From assembly GCF_002754375.1 (NCBI RefSeq), contig NZ_PEFF01000001.1, positions 2,108,001-2,172,000 of the forward strand: a stretch of DNA of 64,000 nt, written 5' to 3'. The number at the start of each line of letters is the position of its first letter. Positions within the stretch are counted from its first letter, which is position 1. This document shows, piece after piece, positions 1 through 7,799 of the stretch. The notes beneath the pieces were generated by a model. The model saw nothing but the letters and a program-made list of their open reading frames with translations, was not told the DNA's origin and ran no database searches. Source of the stretch: Variovorax sp. 54 (GTDB lineage: Bacteria; Pseudomonadota; Gammaproteobacteria; Burkholderiales; Burkholderiaceae_C). The translations under genes were made by a program, and so were the position numbers.

Positions 1-1028
1 CCCTTGGCCGCAGCCACCGCCTGGTGTGGCCGGCAGCAGTCGCGCAGCAGCGCGTCGATGGCGAAATGCGACCACTGCGGGCTGATCGATCCGGCATCGG
101 CGCGTGTGATGTCGAGCAGGTCGTCGACCACATCGGTCATGCCGTCGGCGCAAGCCACGAGCTGCTCCGAGAGCTGTTGCACCTGCGGCTGCGTGCTGAC
201 CGTGTGCAGCGTCTGCGCGAGCAGCGCCATCGCGTTGAGCGGCTGGCGAAGGTCGTGGTTGGCCGAGGCGAAGAAGCGCATGCGCGCCGCCACGGCTTCT
301 TCGGCGGTCTGGCGGGCCGAGCGGCTGCGTTCGTTTTCGGCGCTCAGCGCGGTCACCAGTTCGGCATTGCGCCGGCGCTGCGCCTGGATCTCGTGCAGCG
401 CGCGCGAGAGTTCCCTGGAACTCAGCAGCGTGTAGACGCCGATCAGCGTCACGATCATCGCCATGGCCAGGTGGTAGCTGCCACCGAACCAGATGTCGCG
501 CAGCACCAGCGGGCCGAGGATGAGGCCCACGTAGACGATGGCCGACCGCTCCATCGTCGAGAGCCGGATCGCGCCACCGAGCGAGACGGTGACCATCGTG
601 ATGTGAAGGATGGCCTCGGCCTGCGCCGGCCCATCCTTCTGCAGCAGGACGCACAGGACACCCCACGACAAGGCCAGGCTCTGGCTGCTGGCCATGAGGG
701 GCAACGCCATCGCCGCAAGGTTCGATCGACGGCCGGGCCGCAGCGCCCATGCCACCCAGATGCCGCCCCGCACGGCGACGAGAAAGCAGTAGACGGTGAA
801 CCACGCCTGCACGCGCGCGCCGTCCGCGCCCGTCGCGTATTCGCGGTAGCACAGGTACCCACCGAGCGCGGCCAGCATCCACGCCCACGGCGTGGTGCGG
901 ATCATCTGCTCGACCTGCTGGAGCTGGAGGTCCGAGAAGCGCAGGCATGCGGCGATGAGGCCGCGCACACCACGGTCGCGCGGCGGTTGCAGCGGCGATG
1001 CGAGGGCGGCAGGCACCGAAGGCTTCAT
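1..1028 (-). CDS. Membrane sensor histidine kinase, partial (C-terminus lies left of the window)
   Basis: I translated this frame by hand: it is open from an ATG at 1028 to the window edge, about 342 residues. Several hydrophobic segments fill residues 45-205. A short coiled linker follows (about 205-250), then a HisKA box with the motif NHDLRQPL, in which His258 is the expected phosphorylation site. A conserved LLDITRADAG stretch follows near 304-313. The ATP-binding domain, and any receiver domain, would lie beyond base 1. The start codon overlaps the stop of the LuxR-type regulator (ATGA at 1025-1028), so the two are translationally coupled and probably form a cognate pair. The DLRQPL version of the H box is also present in the second kinase at 57663-59462. 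The signal sensed is not evident. Confidence 0.88.
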   Translation of the reverse strand, partial: MKPSVPAALASPLQPPRDRGVRGLIAACLRFSDLQLQQVEQMIRTTPWAWMLAALGGYLCYREYATGADGARVQAWFTVYCFLVAVRGGIWVAWALRPGRRSNLAAMALPLMASSQSLALSWGVLCVLLQKDGPAQAEAILHITMVTVSLGGAIRLSTMERSAIVYVGLILGPLVLRDIWFGGSYHLAMAMIVTLIGVYTLLSSRELSRALHEIQAQRRRNAELVTALSAENERSRSARQTAEEAVAARMRFFASANHDLRQPLNAMALLAQTLHTVSTQPQVQQLSEQLVACADGMTDVVDDLLDITRADAGSISPQWSHFAIDALLRDCCRPHQAVAAAK

Positions 1029-1633
1029 CGCGGCTCCAGCAGCAGTCCCGCGCGCCGCGCCTGGACCAGCAGGTGGGTGCGGTTGCGCGCGTCCATCGTG
1101 TCGAGCAGCGCCGTGATGTGGAGCTTGACCGTGCGTTCCGCAATCGCCAGCTCGGCGGCGATCTGCTTGTTCTGGCGGCCTTGCGCCACCAGCAGCAGCA
1201 CTTCGAGCTGGCGCGGCGTGAGGCTCGCCACCGGCAGGCCGGTGCGCGACGTCAGCACATCGAAAGACTCGCCACCGGCGGCCACCTCGTCCAGCGCCGC
1301 CGCGATGTGCGCCACCGAGCGCGACTTGCCGATGAAGCCGGCCGCCCCCGCGGCGCGTGCGCGGGCGGCGAGTGCGGGTTCTTCGTCGCCCGAGATCATC
1401 AGGCGCGACACGAGGGGATGCCGGGCCCCGAAGAGGCGCAAGCCCTCGAGGCCGTCTTCGCCGCCCAGGCGGTAGTCGATCAGCACGATGTCGGGCGCGC
1501 ATTGCGAGGCACGCGCGACGCCTTCGGCCAGCGAGAGCGCGGTCTGCACTTCGAAGTCGGGGCGGGCGTGCGTCAGCGCATGCGCAAAGCCGACACCGAA
1601 CAGCGGGTGATCGTCGACAAGCAGGAGTTTCAT
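1025..1633 (-). CDS. LuxR/NarL-family response regulator
   Basis: A 202-residue two-domain regulator. The N-terminal receiver begins MKLLLVDDHP, with Asp53 in VLIDYRL as the likely phosphoacceptor and a Lys in the GFIGKS stretch as the conserved switch lysine. The C-terminal LuxR HTH carries LTPRQLEVLLLVAQG and IAERTVKLHI. I chose the ATG at 1633 over an upstream ATG at 1690 because AAGGA lies about nine bases before it and the receiver fold starts right there. The downstream gene is the partial histidine kinase, overlapping by four bases. Role by family: phosphorylation-controlled transcription factor; targets are unknown, though the lipoprotein genes just upstream are candidates. Confidence 0.93.
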   Translation of the reverse strand: MKLLLVDDHPLFGVGFAHALTHARPDFEVQTALSLAEGVARASQCAPDIVLIDYRLGGEDGLEGLRLFGARHPLVSRLMISGDEEPALAARARAAGAAGFIGKSRSVAHIAAALDEVAAGGESFDVLTSRTGLPVASLTPRQLEVLLLVAQGRQNKQIAAELAIAERTVKLHITALLDTMDARNRTHLLVQARRAGLLLEPR

Positions 1634-1734
1634 GGTGCCGTGATCCTTGGGTGCGGGCCCGGCCCGCGCCCTCTCCTCGTAGGGCGCCATTGTTGTCTAC
1701 ACCGGCGCATCGGTGCAGCAGCTTTCGCGAAGCC

Positions 1735-2127
1735 TCAGTTGCAACGACCAGCCGCGCGCAGCAGCGCATTGCAGGCTGGTGCGGAGCCCGTCGCCGGCCG
1801 CGTGGCGGGGCGGCGCGCGGACGCGGGGGCATCGCTCTGGCGCATCTCCTGGCAGATGGCATCGCTGACCACGCGGCCCACGACCGACACCGAGCCCTCC
1901 ACGTAGCAGCTGTAGACCCGTCCGCCGTCGGTGCGGGCCTGGAAGGTCGTCTGCACACCGCTGTCGGCCCGGTTCGAGATGGTGAACGCCTGCGGCGGCA
2001 GGCCCAGCGCGCGCGAGGTGTTCGTGACGATGGCGTCGTCGGTCACGGCATGCGAGGCGCATCCGCCTGCCAGAACGGCAGCGATGAGAAGCAAGGGCAC
2101 GCAGAGAAGCGTTCGTGAAGAGGTCAT
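1735..2127 (-). CDS. Small hypothetical lipoprotein
   Basis: A 130-residue protein with a hydrophobic signal sequence and a lipobox-like AGGC ending at Cys23, so it is probably lipid-anchored in the cell envelope. The mature part has a segment (GGRVYSCYVEGS) that looks like a short beta-rich fold, followed by an Ala/Pro/Arg-rich C-terminus (SARRPATRPATG) and two further cysteines. I do not recognise the family. It is divergent from the larger lipoprotein gene at 2295, and a 44-bp nested palindrome sits between the two starts. It lies about 100 bp upstream of the response-regulator gene on the same strand, so read-through is possible. Confidence 0.75.
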   Translation of the reverse strand: MTSSRTLLCVPLLLIAAVLAGGCASHAVTDDAIVTNTSRALGLPPQAFTISNRADSGVQTTFQARTDGGRVYSCYVEGSVSVVGRVVSDAICQEMRQSDAPASARRPATRPATGSAPACNALLRAAGRCN

Positions 2128-2156
2128 GCCGCAAGCCTATCGGGACGCCTTGCAAC

Positions 2157-2200
2157 GGCCCATAGCACCTTAGGGCAGGTGCCCGAAGGTGCTATGGGCC
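2157..2200. repeat. 44-bp nested palindrome between divergent lipoprotein genes
   Basis: Perfect 15-bp arms at 2157-2171 and 2186-2200 enclose a second perfect inverted repeat (GGGCA at 2173-2177, TGCCC at 2180-2184). Only one position pair (2172/2185) is unpaired between the two. The whole unit folds as a nearly uninterrupted hairpin on either strand. It has no T-run on either side, so it does not look like an ordinary terminator. It lies 30 bp from the start of the minus-strand gene and 94 bp from the start of the plus-strand gene. It could be an operator, a cruciform-forming site or an intergenic repeat; the sequence alone does not decide. Confidence 0.9.
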
Positions 2201-2294
2201 GCACGCGGCGCCGTCCCTACGATCCGGCCCTCTGAAACGAACAAGCACAGAAGGCGCCGGGCCCCGGCGCCAGCGGACGAGGAGGAACACAGAC

Positions 2295-3986
2295 ATGACG
2301 AAGACGAGCAGCTACGGACGGTGGTTGGTGTGCGCAGGGGCGCTGGCCCTGCTGGCGGCCTGCGGCGGCGGTGGTGGCGGCGGATCGGGCGGCGGCGCGC
2401 TGCCGCCCCTCGGCCTCTTTCCACCCGCGCCCCCGCCGGCGGCAGCGACCCATCGACTGGAGATCGGCATCACCGGCAGCGGGCGCGTCGGCTCGCAGCC
2501 CGCGGGCATCGACTGCACCGATCGCTGCAGTGCGGATTTCAGCGCGGGCACGGAGGTCGTCCTCGCGGCCAGGCCGGCCGCGGGACAGGTGCTCGTCAAT
2601 TGGGGCGGCGCCTGCAGCGGCAACGCCAGCACCTGCACCGTGCGGATGGACGCGGCACTCGGCGTGACGGCCACTTTCGTGGCCGCACCGCCGGTGATCG
2701 GCTGGGGCGATGCGTCGGCGCTGTCGGCCGGCGGCGCCAGCCTGCCGAAGACCGCGATCGACGCGCAAGGGCGTGCGCTGGTCGTGTGGCGTCAGATCGA
2801 AGGCAACCCCCAGGTGGATCGCCTGTGGGGCAGCCGCTACCTGCCCGGCAGCGGCTGGACCGCGCCGCAGCGCCTCGAGGCCAACGCCGGCGGCGTGCGC
2901 GACATCCGCGTTGCCATCGACAAGCCCAGCGGCCGCGCCGTCGTGCTGTGGACCCAGCTGAGCTCCGTGACTGGCTACGACCTGTGGGCGCTGCCCGTCG
3001 ACCCCGCAGGCGGCTGGGGCAGCCCCGCGCTGCTGGAGACCGGCACCGGCATCGTCGGCAACGCCAGCGTGGGCATCGACGCCAACGGCAACGCCGTCGC
3101 CGTGTGGTCGCAGATCGGACCAGCCACGCGCTTCAGCATCTATGCCAACCGCTACACCCCCGCCGGCGGCTGGGGCAGCGCTGCGCTCATCGAGACCAAC
3201 GAAGTCGTGGGCAGCGTGGACGGCGACCCAGCTGTCGTGGTCGCGGGGTCCGGCGAATCGGTCGCGGTGTGGAAGCGCTCCGACGGCAGCAGCGCCTCGC
3301 TCTGGACCAACCGCGCCAACGCAAGCGGCACCTGGACCACGGCCACTGAACTCGTGCCCGACACCGGCACCGGCCACTCCATCGGCGCCCACGACCTGGC
3401 GATCGACGCCGCCGGCAACGCCCTGCTCGCCTGGGGCCAGGTCGACCTGCCCGGCGGCAGCAACCAGTGGGAGAGCGCCGTGTGGTTCAAGCGCTTCTCG
3501 GCGGGCGCATGGCAGAGCAGCAACGCACGCGTGGGCGCACCCTTCGTCGCCACGCAGGCGTTGCTGAGCACGCCCGTGCTGCGCATGAATGCGGCAGGCG
3601 CGGCGGTCGTGAGCTGGGGGCGGCTGGACAACGCGCTCATGGCGGCGACAGCGGCGCCGGGGGCAGCATTCGGCGCGGACCGTGCGGTGCGGGCCGCAGC
3701 TTCACAGGCGTTGGCGAGCTTGCCTGCTGTGGGTGTCGACGATGCGACCAACGCGCTGGTGGCCTGGGCGCAGGGCAATGGGGTGGGAACGAGCGATCTC
3801 TATGCGGCTCGGCACACGTTGGCGGATGGCTGGGGGACGCCGGTGGCTCAGGAGGGCACGGACGAAATTGCGACTGCGCCGGATCTGGCGATGAATGAAG
3901 TGGGGAATGCGGTGTTGGTTTGGCAGCAGTTTGAGGCTGCGGTGGGAACGCGCATTCTGGTGCGGCAGTACGGGTCGGGCAGGTAA
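2295..3986 (+). CDS. Lipoprotein with InlB-like repeat and eight Trp-marked repeats (possible beta-propeller)
   Basis: A 563-residue protein. The signal peptide ends in a lipobox (LLAAC, Cys23), followed by a Gly-rich then Pro-rich linker to about residue 50. Residues 54-130 resemble a bacterial InlB B-type repeat (Cys pairs, NWGGACSG, TATF ending). From 140 to the end there are eight units of roughly 50-60 residues, each marked by a short motif of the form (A/G)N-A-x-x-x-W-x-Q. The eight tryptophans are at about 165, 219, 271, 326, 380, 441, 491 and 543, which suggests an eight-bladed propeller. No catalytic motif is visible. A strong Shine-Dalgarno sequence (GGAGGA) precedes the ATG. It is probably surface-exposed; ligand binding or adhesion is only a guess. 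Confidence 0.85.
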   Translation: MTKTSSYGRWLVCAGALALLAACGGGGGGGSGGGALPPLGLFPPAPPPAAATHRLEIGITGSGRVGSQPAGIDCTDRCSADFSAGTEVVLAARPAAGQVLVNWGGACSGNASTCTVRMDAALGVTATFVAAPPVIGWGDASALSAGGASLPKTAIDAQGRALVVWRQIEGNPQVDRLWGSRYLPGSGWTAPQRLEANAGGVRDIRVAIDKPSGRAVVLWTQLSSVTGYDLWALPVDPAGGWGSPALLETGTGIVGNASVGIDANGNAVAVWSQIGPATRFSIYANRYTPAGGWGSAALIETNEVVGSVDGDPAVVVAGSGESVAVWKRSDGSSASLWTNRANASGTWTTATELVPDTGTGHSIGAHDLAIDAAGNALLAWGQVDLPGGSNQWESAVWFKRFSAGAWQSSNARVGAPFVATQALLSTPVLRMNAAGAAVVSWGRLDNALMAATAAPGAAFGADRAVRAAASQALASLPAVGVDDATNALVAWAQGNGVGTSDLYAARHTLADGWGTPVAQEGTDEIATAPDLAMNEVGNAVLVWQQFEAAVGTRILVRQYGSGR

Positions 3987-3995
3987 GTTGCGTGA

Positions 3996-4016
3996 GGGGG
4001 CAAATGGCTTGCCCCC
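3996..4016 (+). terminator. Hairpin after the repeat lipoprotein gene
   Basis: GGGGGCAA at 3996-4003 pairs with TTGCCCCC at 4009-4016 across a 5-base loop, ten bases past the stop codon. There is no T-run, so it may act as an mRNA 3' end protector rather than a classic intrinsic terminator. A second 7-bp hairpin (4024-4030 with 4038-4044) lies just 3' of the tRNA-Ser gene on the other strand. Confidence 0.5.
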
Positions 4017-4046
4017 GATCGCGAGCCCGCATGAACAGCGGGCTGA

Positions 4047-4134
4047 TGGCGGAGAGTGTGAGATTCGAACTCACGGACGCTTTCACGTCGGCAGTTTTCA
4101 AGACTGCTGGTTTAAACCACTCACCCAACTCTCC
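4047..4134 (-). tRNA. tRNA-Ser (anticodon TGA)
   Basis: An 88-nt class II tRNA with an encoded CCA end. The acceptor stem pairs GGAGAG (4129-4134) with CTCTCC, the discriminator base is G, and a long variable arm is present. The anticodon loop is CTTGAAA, giving anticodon TGA (plus-strand bases 4098-4100). A -10-like TAAAAT (minus strand, 4145-4150) lies ten bases upstream of the 5' end. It sits between the convergent lipoprotein gene and hemW. Confidence 0.97.
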
Positions 4135-4166
4135 GGAACCGTCGATTTTAAGCTGACCGCGCAGCC

Positions 4167-5429
4167 TTACTCGTCATCGGGCAGGAACAGCGTCTGCAGG
4201 TCGCTCAGGAAGTCGAGTCCGCGCTCGGTGGGCCACACGCGGAACAGGTCGCGTGCGACGAGCCCCTTGCGTTCGGCCTCTTCCATGCCGCGCTGGATCG
4301 AGGTCATCGCCAGGCCCGTGCGTTCGCTGAACTGGGGCAGCGTGAAGCCCTGCTTCAGGCGCAGCGCGTTGAGCATGAACTCGAACGGCAAGTCGGCCAG
4401 CGCCACTTCGTCGCTTTGCGACACAGCCATGCCGGCGCGCGCGTTTTCCATGTACAGGCGCGGTTCGCGGTAACGCACCTGCCGCACGATGCGGTGCGCA
4501 AAGCTCAGCTTGCTGTGCGCACCGGCGCCAATGCCGAGGTAGTCGCCGAACTGCCAGTAGTTGAGGTTGTGCGCACATTGGTGCCCGTCGCGCGCATAGG
4601 CCGAGACCTCGTAGCGCGACATGCCGCTCGCGCCCGTGCGCTCGGTGATGCGGTCGAGCATGGCGTAGGCGATGTCGTCCTCGGGCAGCGTGGGCGGAAA
4701 CTTGGCGAACCAGGTGTTGGGCTCGATGGTGAGGTGATAGATCGAGATGTGCGGCGGCGCGAGGGCCAGAGCCTGGGTCAGGTCGGCGTCGAGGCCTTCC
4801 ATGGTCTGGCCCGGCAGGGCGTACATCAGGTCGAGGTTGAAGGTGTCGAAGGCACTCGCGGCTTCTTCCACTGCGGCGATGGCCTGGGCGCGGTCGTGCA
4901 CGCGGCCCAGCGCCGTCAGGTGCTCGTCGTTGAAGCTCTGCACGCCCACCGACAGGCGCGTGACGCCGGCCGAGCGATACGCGCGGAAGCGGTTGCGCTC
5001 GAAGGTGCCGGGGTTGGCCTCGAGCGTGATCTCGCACTCAGGCGCGAGCTTGAGGCGCGCGCGCACATCGCCGAGCAACCGGTCGATGGCTTGCGGCGAG
5101 AACAGGCTGGGCGTGCCGCCGCCGATAAAGATGGTGTGGACGGTGCGGCCCCAGATCAACGGCAGCGCGGCGTCGAGGTCGGCGATCAGCGCGTCGATGT
5201 AGGCGGCTTCAGGAAGGCCGTCGATGTCGGCCTCGCTCGTGGCGCGCCACTCGTGCGAGTTGAAGTCGCAATACGGGCACTTGCGCAGGCACCACGGCAG
5301 GTGGATGTACAGCGACAGCGGCGGCAGCGCGGCGAGTTGCAACGGGCCGGGGCGCATCCAGTGCAGCACGTCATTGGCCTGGGGGGCGCCGCCGGGTTGG
5401 GCGGGCTGGATCGGGAAAACGGTGGCCAT
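4167..5429 (-). CDS. hemW: HemW-type radical SAM protein
   Basis: A 420-residue radical SAM protein. The cluster motif is Cys47-x3-Cys51-x2-Cys54 in PWCLRKCPYCDFNSH. The Phe after the third Cys group and the NSH that follows are the HemW form rather than the HemN form. Other family marks are FIGGGTPSLF and LTLEANPGT-like stretches, RLSVGVQSF, and a C-terminal HemN-type helical domain. By family HemW binds heme and acts as a heme chaperone; it is often mis-annotated as oxygen-independent coproporphyrinogen oxidase. It starts 3 bp after rdgB ends on the minus strand, so the two are in one operon with rph upstream. Confidence 0.93.
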   Translation of the reverse strand: MATVFPIQPAQPGGAPQANDVLHWMRPGPLQLAALPPLSLYIHLPWCLRKCPYCDFNSHEWRATSEADIDGLPEAAYIDALIADLDAALPLIWGRTVHTIFIGGGTPSLFSPQAIDRLLGDVRARLKLAPECEITLEANPGTFERNRFRAYRSAGVTRLSVGVQSFNDEHLTALGRVHDRAQAIAAVEEAASAFDTFNLDLMYALPGQTMEGLDADLTQALALAPPHISIYHLTIEPNTWFAKFPPTLPEDDIAYAMLDRITERTGASGMSRYEVSAYARDGHQCAHNLNYWQFGDYLGIGAGAHSKLSFAHRIVRQVRYREPRLYMENARAGMAVSQSDEVALADLPFEFMLNALRLKQGFTLPQFSERTGLAMTSIQRGMEEAERKGLVARDLFRVWPTERGLDFLSDLQTLFLPDDE

Positions 5430-5432
5430 CGG

Positions 5433-6032
5433 TCAGAACCAGCGCTCGCGCATCAGGGCGAGCATGGCCTGCGCGGCGCGGCCGCGGTGGCTGTGGGCGT
5501 TCTTCACGTCGGGCGGCAGCTGGGCGAAGGTCTTGCCGAAACTCGGCAGGTACATCACGGGGTCGAAGCCGAAGCCGTTGTCGCCGATGGGCGCGGGCGC
5601 GATTTCGCCGACCACGCGGCCGACGGCAATGAGCGGCTCGGGGTCGTCGTGGCGGCGCAGCGCGACGAGCGTGCTCACGAGCGCGGCGCGGCGGTTGACC
5701 ACGCCGTCGAGCTGTTCGAGCAGCGCCTTCACGTTGTTGGCATCGCCCTTGGCGTAGCCGAACTGCGTGGCGTAGTAAGCGGTATCGACACCCGGCAGGC
5801 CGCCGAAGGCATCGACGCACAGGCCGGCGTCGTCGGCAATGGCCGGCAGGCCGGTGGCGGCGCTGGCGTGGCGCGCCTTGGTGAGCGCGTTCTCGACGAA
5901 GGTGCGGAAAGGTTCTTCAGCCTCGCCCACGCCCAGCGCCGATTGCGGCACCAGGGTGACGGACAGCTCGGCAAACAGCTGCTGGAGTTCGGCGAGCTTG
6001 CCCGCGTTGTTGGAAGCCAGAACCAGTTTCAT
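5433..6032 (-). CDS. rdgB: XTP/dITP diphosphatase (RdgB/HAM1 family)
   Basis: A 199-residue protein of normal family length. The N-terminus has LASNNAGK, the nucleotide-binding signature. ADDAGLCVDAFGG carries the conserved acidic residues, and GFGFDPV is also present. It removes non-canonical purine nucleoside triphosphates (ITP, XTP, dITP) and so prevents their incorporation into DNA. The ATG at 6032 is the first codon of the conserved fold. It is 3 bp upstream of hemW and 73 bp downstream of rph. The pairing rph–rdgB–hemW is a common housekeeping cluster in related bacteria. Confidence 0.95.
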   Translation of the reverse strand: MKLVLASNNAGKLAELQQLFAELSVTLVPQSALGVGEAEEPFRTFVENALTKARHASAATGLPAIADDAGLCVDAFGGLPGVDTAYYATQFGYAKGDANNVKALLEQLDGVVNRRAALVSTLVALRRHDDPEPLIAVGRVVGEIAPAPIGDNGFGFDPVMYLPSFGKTFAQLPPDVKNAHSHRGRAAQAMLALMRERWF

Positions 6033-6105
6033 GGAAAGTCAAAAATGGCTGTGGCGCCCGATGGAGGGCGGGCGCCAGTAGCTGGTGGTTGTGGTCGTCG
6101 GTCGG

Positions 6106-6837
6106 TCAGTTCGAAAGCAGGGCTTGCTGCTGCAGGCTCACGAGTTCGCCGATGCCCTTTTCGGCCAGGCCAAGCAGGAGGTTCATTTCGTCGCGCGTGA
6201 AGGCCACGCCTTCGGCCGTGCCCTGCACTTCGACGAAGTGACCGGCGCCGGTCATGACGACGTTCATGTCGGTGTCGCAGGCCGAGTCTTCGGTGTATTC
6301 GAGGTCGAGCAGCGGCGTGCCGCCGACGATGCCCACCGAGATGGCGGCCACCTGGCCCTTGATGGGCGAGGTCTTGATGGCGCCGGAGGCCAGCAGCTTG
6401 TCGACGGCGTCCTGTGCGGCCACGAAGGCGCCGGTGATGGCCGCGGTGCGCGTGCCGCCGTCGGCCTGCAGCACATCGCAGTCGAGGTGGATGGTGCGTT
6501 CGCCGAGCGCGGCGAGGTCGAACACGGCGCGCATCGAGCGGCCGATGAGGCGCTGGATTTCCTGCGTGCGGCCGGTCTGCTTGCCCTTGGCGGCTTCGCG
6601 GCTGCTGCGGGTGTGGGTGGCGCGCGGCAGCATGCCGTATTCGGCCGTCACCCAGCCTTCGCCGCTGCCCTTCTTGTGCGGCGGCACTTTTTCTTCGACG
6701 GAGGCGGTGCACAGCACGCGGGTCTGGCCGAACTCGATGAGCACGGAGCCTTCGGCATGGATGGTGAAGCCGCGGGTGATGCGCACGGGGCGCAGCTGGT
6801 CGGCGGCGCGGCCGCCGCTTCGTGTGAAAGCAGTCAT
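6106..6837 (-). CDS. rph: Ribonuclease PH
   Basis: A 243-residue protein that matches the usual RNase PH length. Marks include the start [40 protein letters not shown], the RSSREA stretch and [14 protein letters not shown], with a conserved [15 protein letters not shown] segment near the C-terminus. It is a 3'-5' phosphorolytic exoribonuclease that trims tRNA 3' ends. It sits 48 bp downstream of the PP2C phosphatase gene on the same strand, so it may share its transcript. Confidence 0.97.
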   Translation of the reverse strand: MTAFTRSGGRAADQLRPVRITRGFTIHAEGSVLIEFGQTRVLCTASVEEKVPPHKKGSGEGWVTAEYGMLPRATHTRSSREAAKGKQTGRTQEIQRLIGRSMRAVFDLAALGERTIHLDCDVLQADGGTRTAAITGAFVAAQDAVDKLLASGAIKTSPIKGQVAAISVGIVGGTPLLDLEYTEDSACDTDMNVVMTGAGHFVEVQGTAEGVAFTRDEMNLLLGLAEKGIGELVSLQQQALLSN

Positions 6838-6885
6838 TTTTTGAAAGAGAAAACCGAAAGAAGAAAAAAGGGGAAAACTGCGCGC

Positions 6886-7794
6886 TCAGGTCTTGCGTGC
6901 AGCGGAGCGGCGGATGGCTTCGTTGATCTCGGCGATGGAGCGCTCGATGGCGTCTTCGTCGAGGTCGTCGATCTCGCTGTCGGACGGCATGCCGGCCTGG
7001 ATGGTCGAGGCGAACACGCCGTCGTCGATGGTTTCGGTGGACACGCCGCGGTCGTCGCCGGGCGTCTCGGGCATTTCCCATTCGAGCGCGATGAGCGTCA
7101 CGTTGTCGCTGTGGGCGCCGCCCTTGCGCAGCGCCATCTCGGCGAGGTCGGGCGCAGCGTCGGACACGGGCTTGCCGGACGACAGGGTGTGCACGATGAC
7201 GGCGTCGTCGAGCACGCCCCAGACGCCATCGGAGCACAGCATGAGGCGGTCGCCGCGCTGCAGCGGCAGAGGCGCCGACACGTCGAACAGCGGCGTGGTG
7301 GGCGAGCCCAGGCAGGTCAGCAGCAGGTTGCGGTTGACGGGCGCGTCGGTGGCGCCATGGGGTTTGGGGCGCTCGGCGTGCGAGTGATCGCGCGTGCGGG
7401 TCAGCAGGCGGCCGTCGCGCACGACGTAGAGGCGCGAGTCGCCGCAATGCAGCCAGGTGGCGGTGGCGTTCTGCAGCACGGCCGCAACCACGGTGGTGCG
7501 GGGCGTGTCGAGCATCGCCTTGTGGCTGGCGTACCGCATGATCTGCTGGTGCGCCGACATGGCCGATTCGGCCAGGAAGGCCTTCACGTCCTTCACGGTG
7601 GGGCGGGCCTCGCGCTGGTACAGCGCGGCGATGGTCTGCAGCGCCAGCTGGGCCGCCACTTCGCCTTCCGGGTGACCGCCCATGCCATCGGCGAGCACGA
7701 ACAGACCCGACTCCCGCGTGTAGCAGTAGCCCATGCGGTCTTCGTTCTTGACGCGGCCGCCCTTGCGGCTGACCTGGAACACGGAGAACTTCAT
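6886..7794 (-). CDS. PP2C-family serine/threonine phosphatase
   Basis: A 302-residue PPM/PP2C phosphatase. The ATG at 7794 starts MKFSVFQVSRKG. The metal-binding motifs are in order: NED at 17-19, ADGMGGH at 35-41, GDSRLYVVRDG in the middle, CSDGVWGVLDD, and SDNVTLI near the C-terminus. After the catalytic domain comes a roughly 55-residue acidic tail rich in Asp and Glu. It removes phosphate from Ser/Thr residues. It is 5 bp downstream of the Ser/Thr kinase gene, so the two almost certainly act as opposing partners. No signal peptide or membrane segment is visible, so it is likely cytosolic. A longer open frame runs through the kinase region, but the start here is fixed by the conserved N-terminus. 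Confidence 0.93.
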   Translation of the reverse strand: MKFSVFQVSRKGGRVKNEDRMGYCYTRESGLFVLADGMGGHPEGEVAAQLALQTIAALYQREARPTVKDVKAFLAESAMSAHQQIMRYASHKAMLDTPRTTVVAAVLQNATATWLHCGDSRLYVVRDGRLLTRTRDHSHAERPKPHGATDAPVNRNLLLTCLGSPTTPLFDVSAPLPLQRGDRLMLCSDGVWGVLDDAVIVHTLSSGKPVSDAAPDLAEMALRKGGAHSDNVTLIALEWEMPETPGDDRGVSTETIDDGVFASTIQAGMPSDSEIDDLDEDAIERSIAEINEAIRRSAARKT

Positions 7795-7799
7795 GTCGA

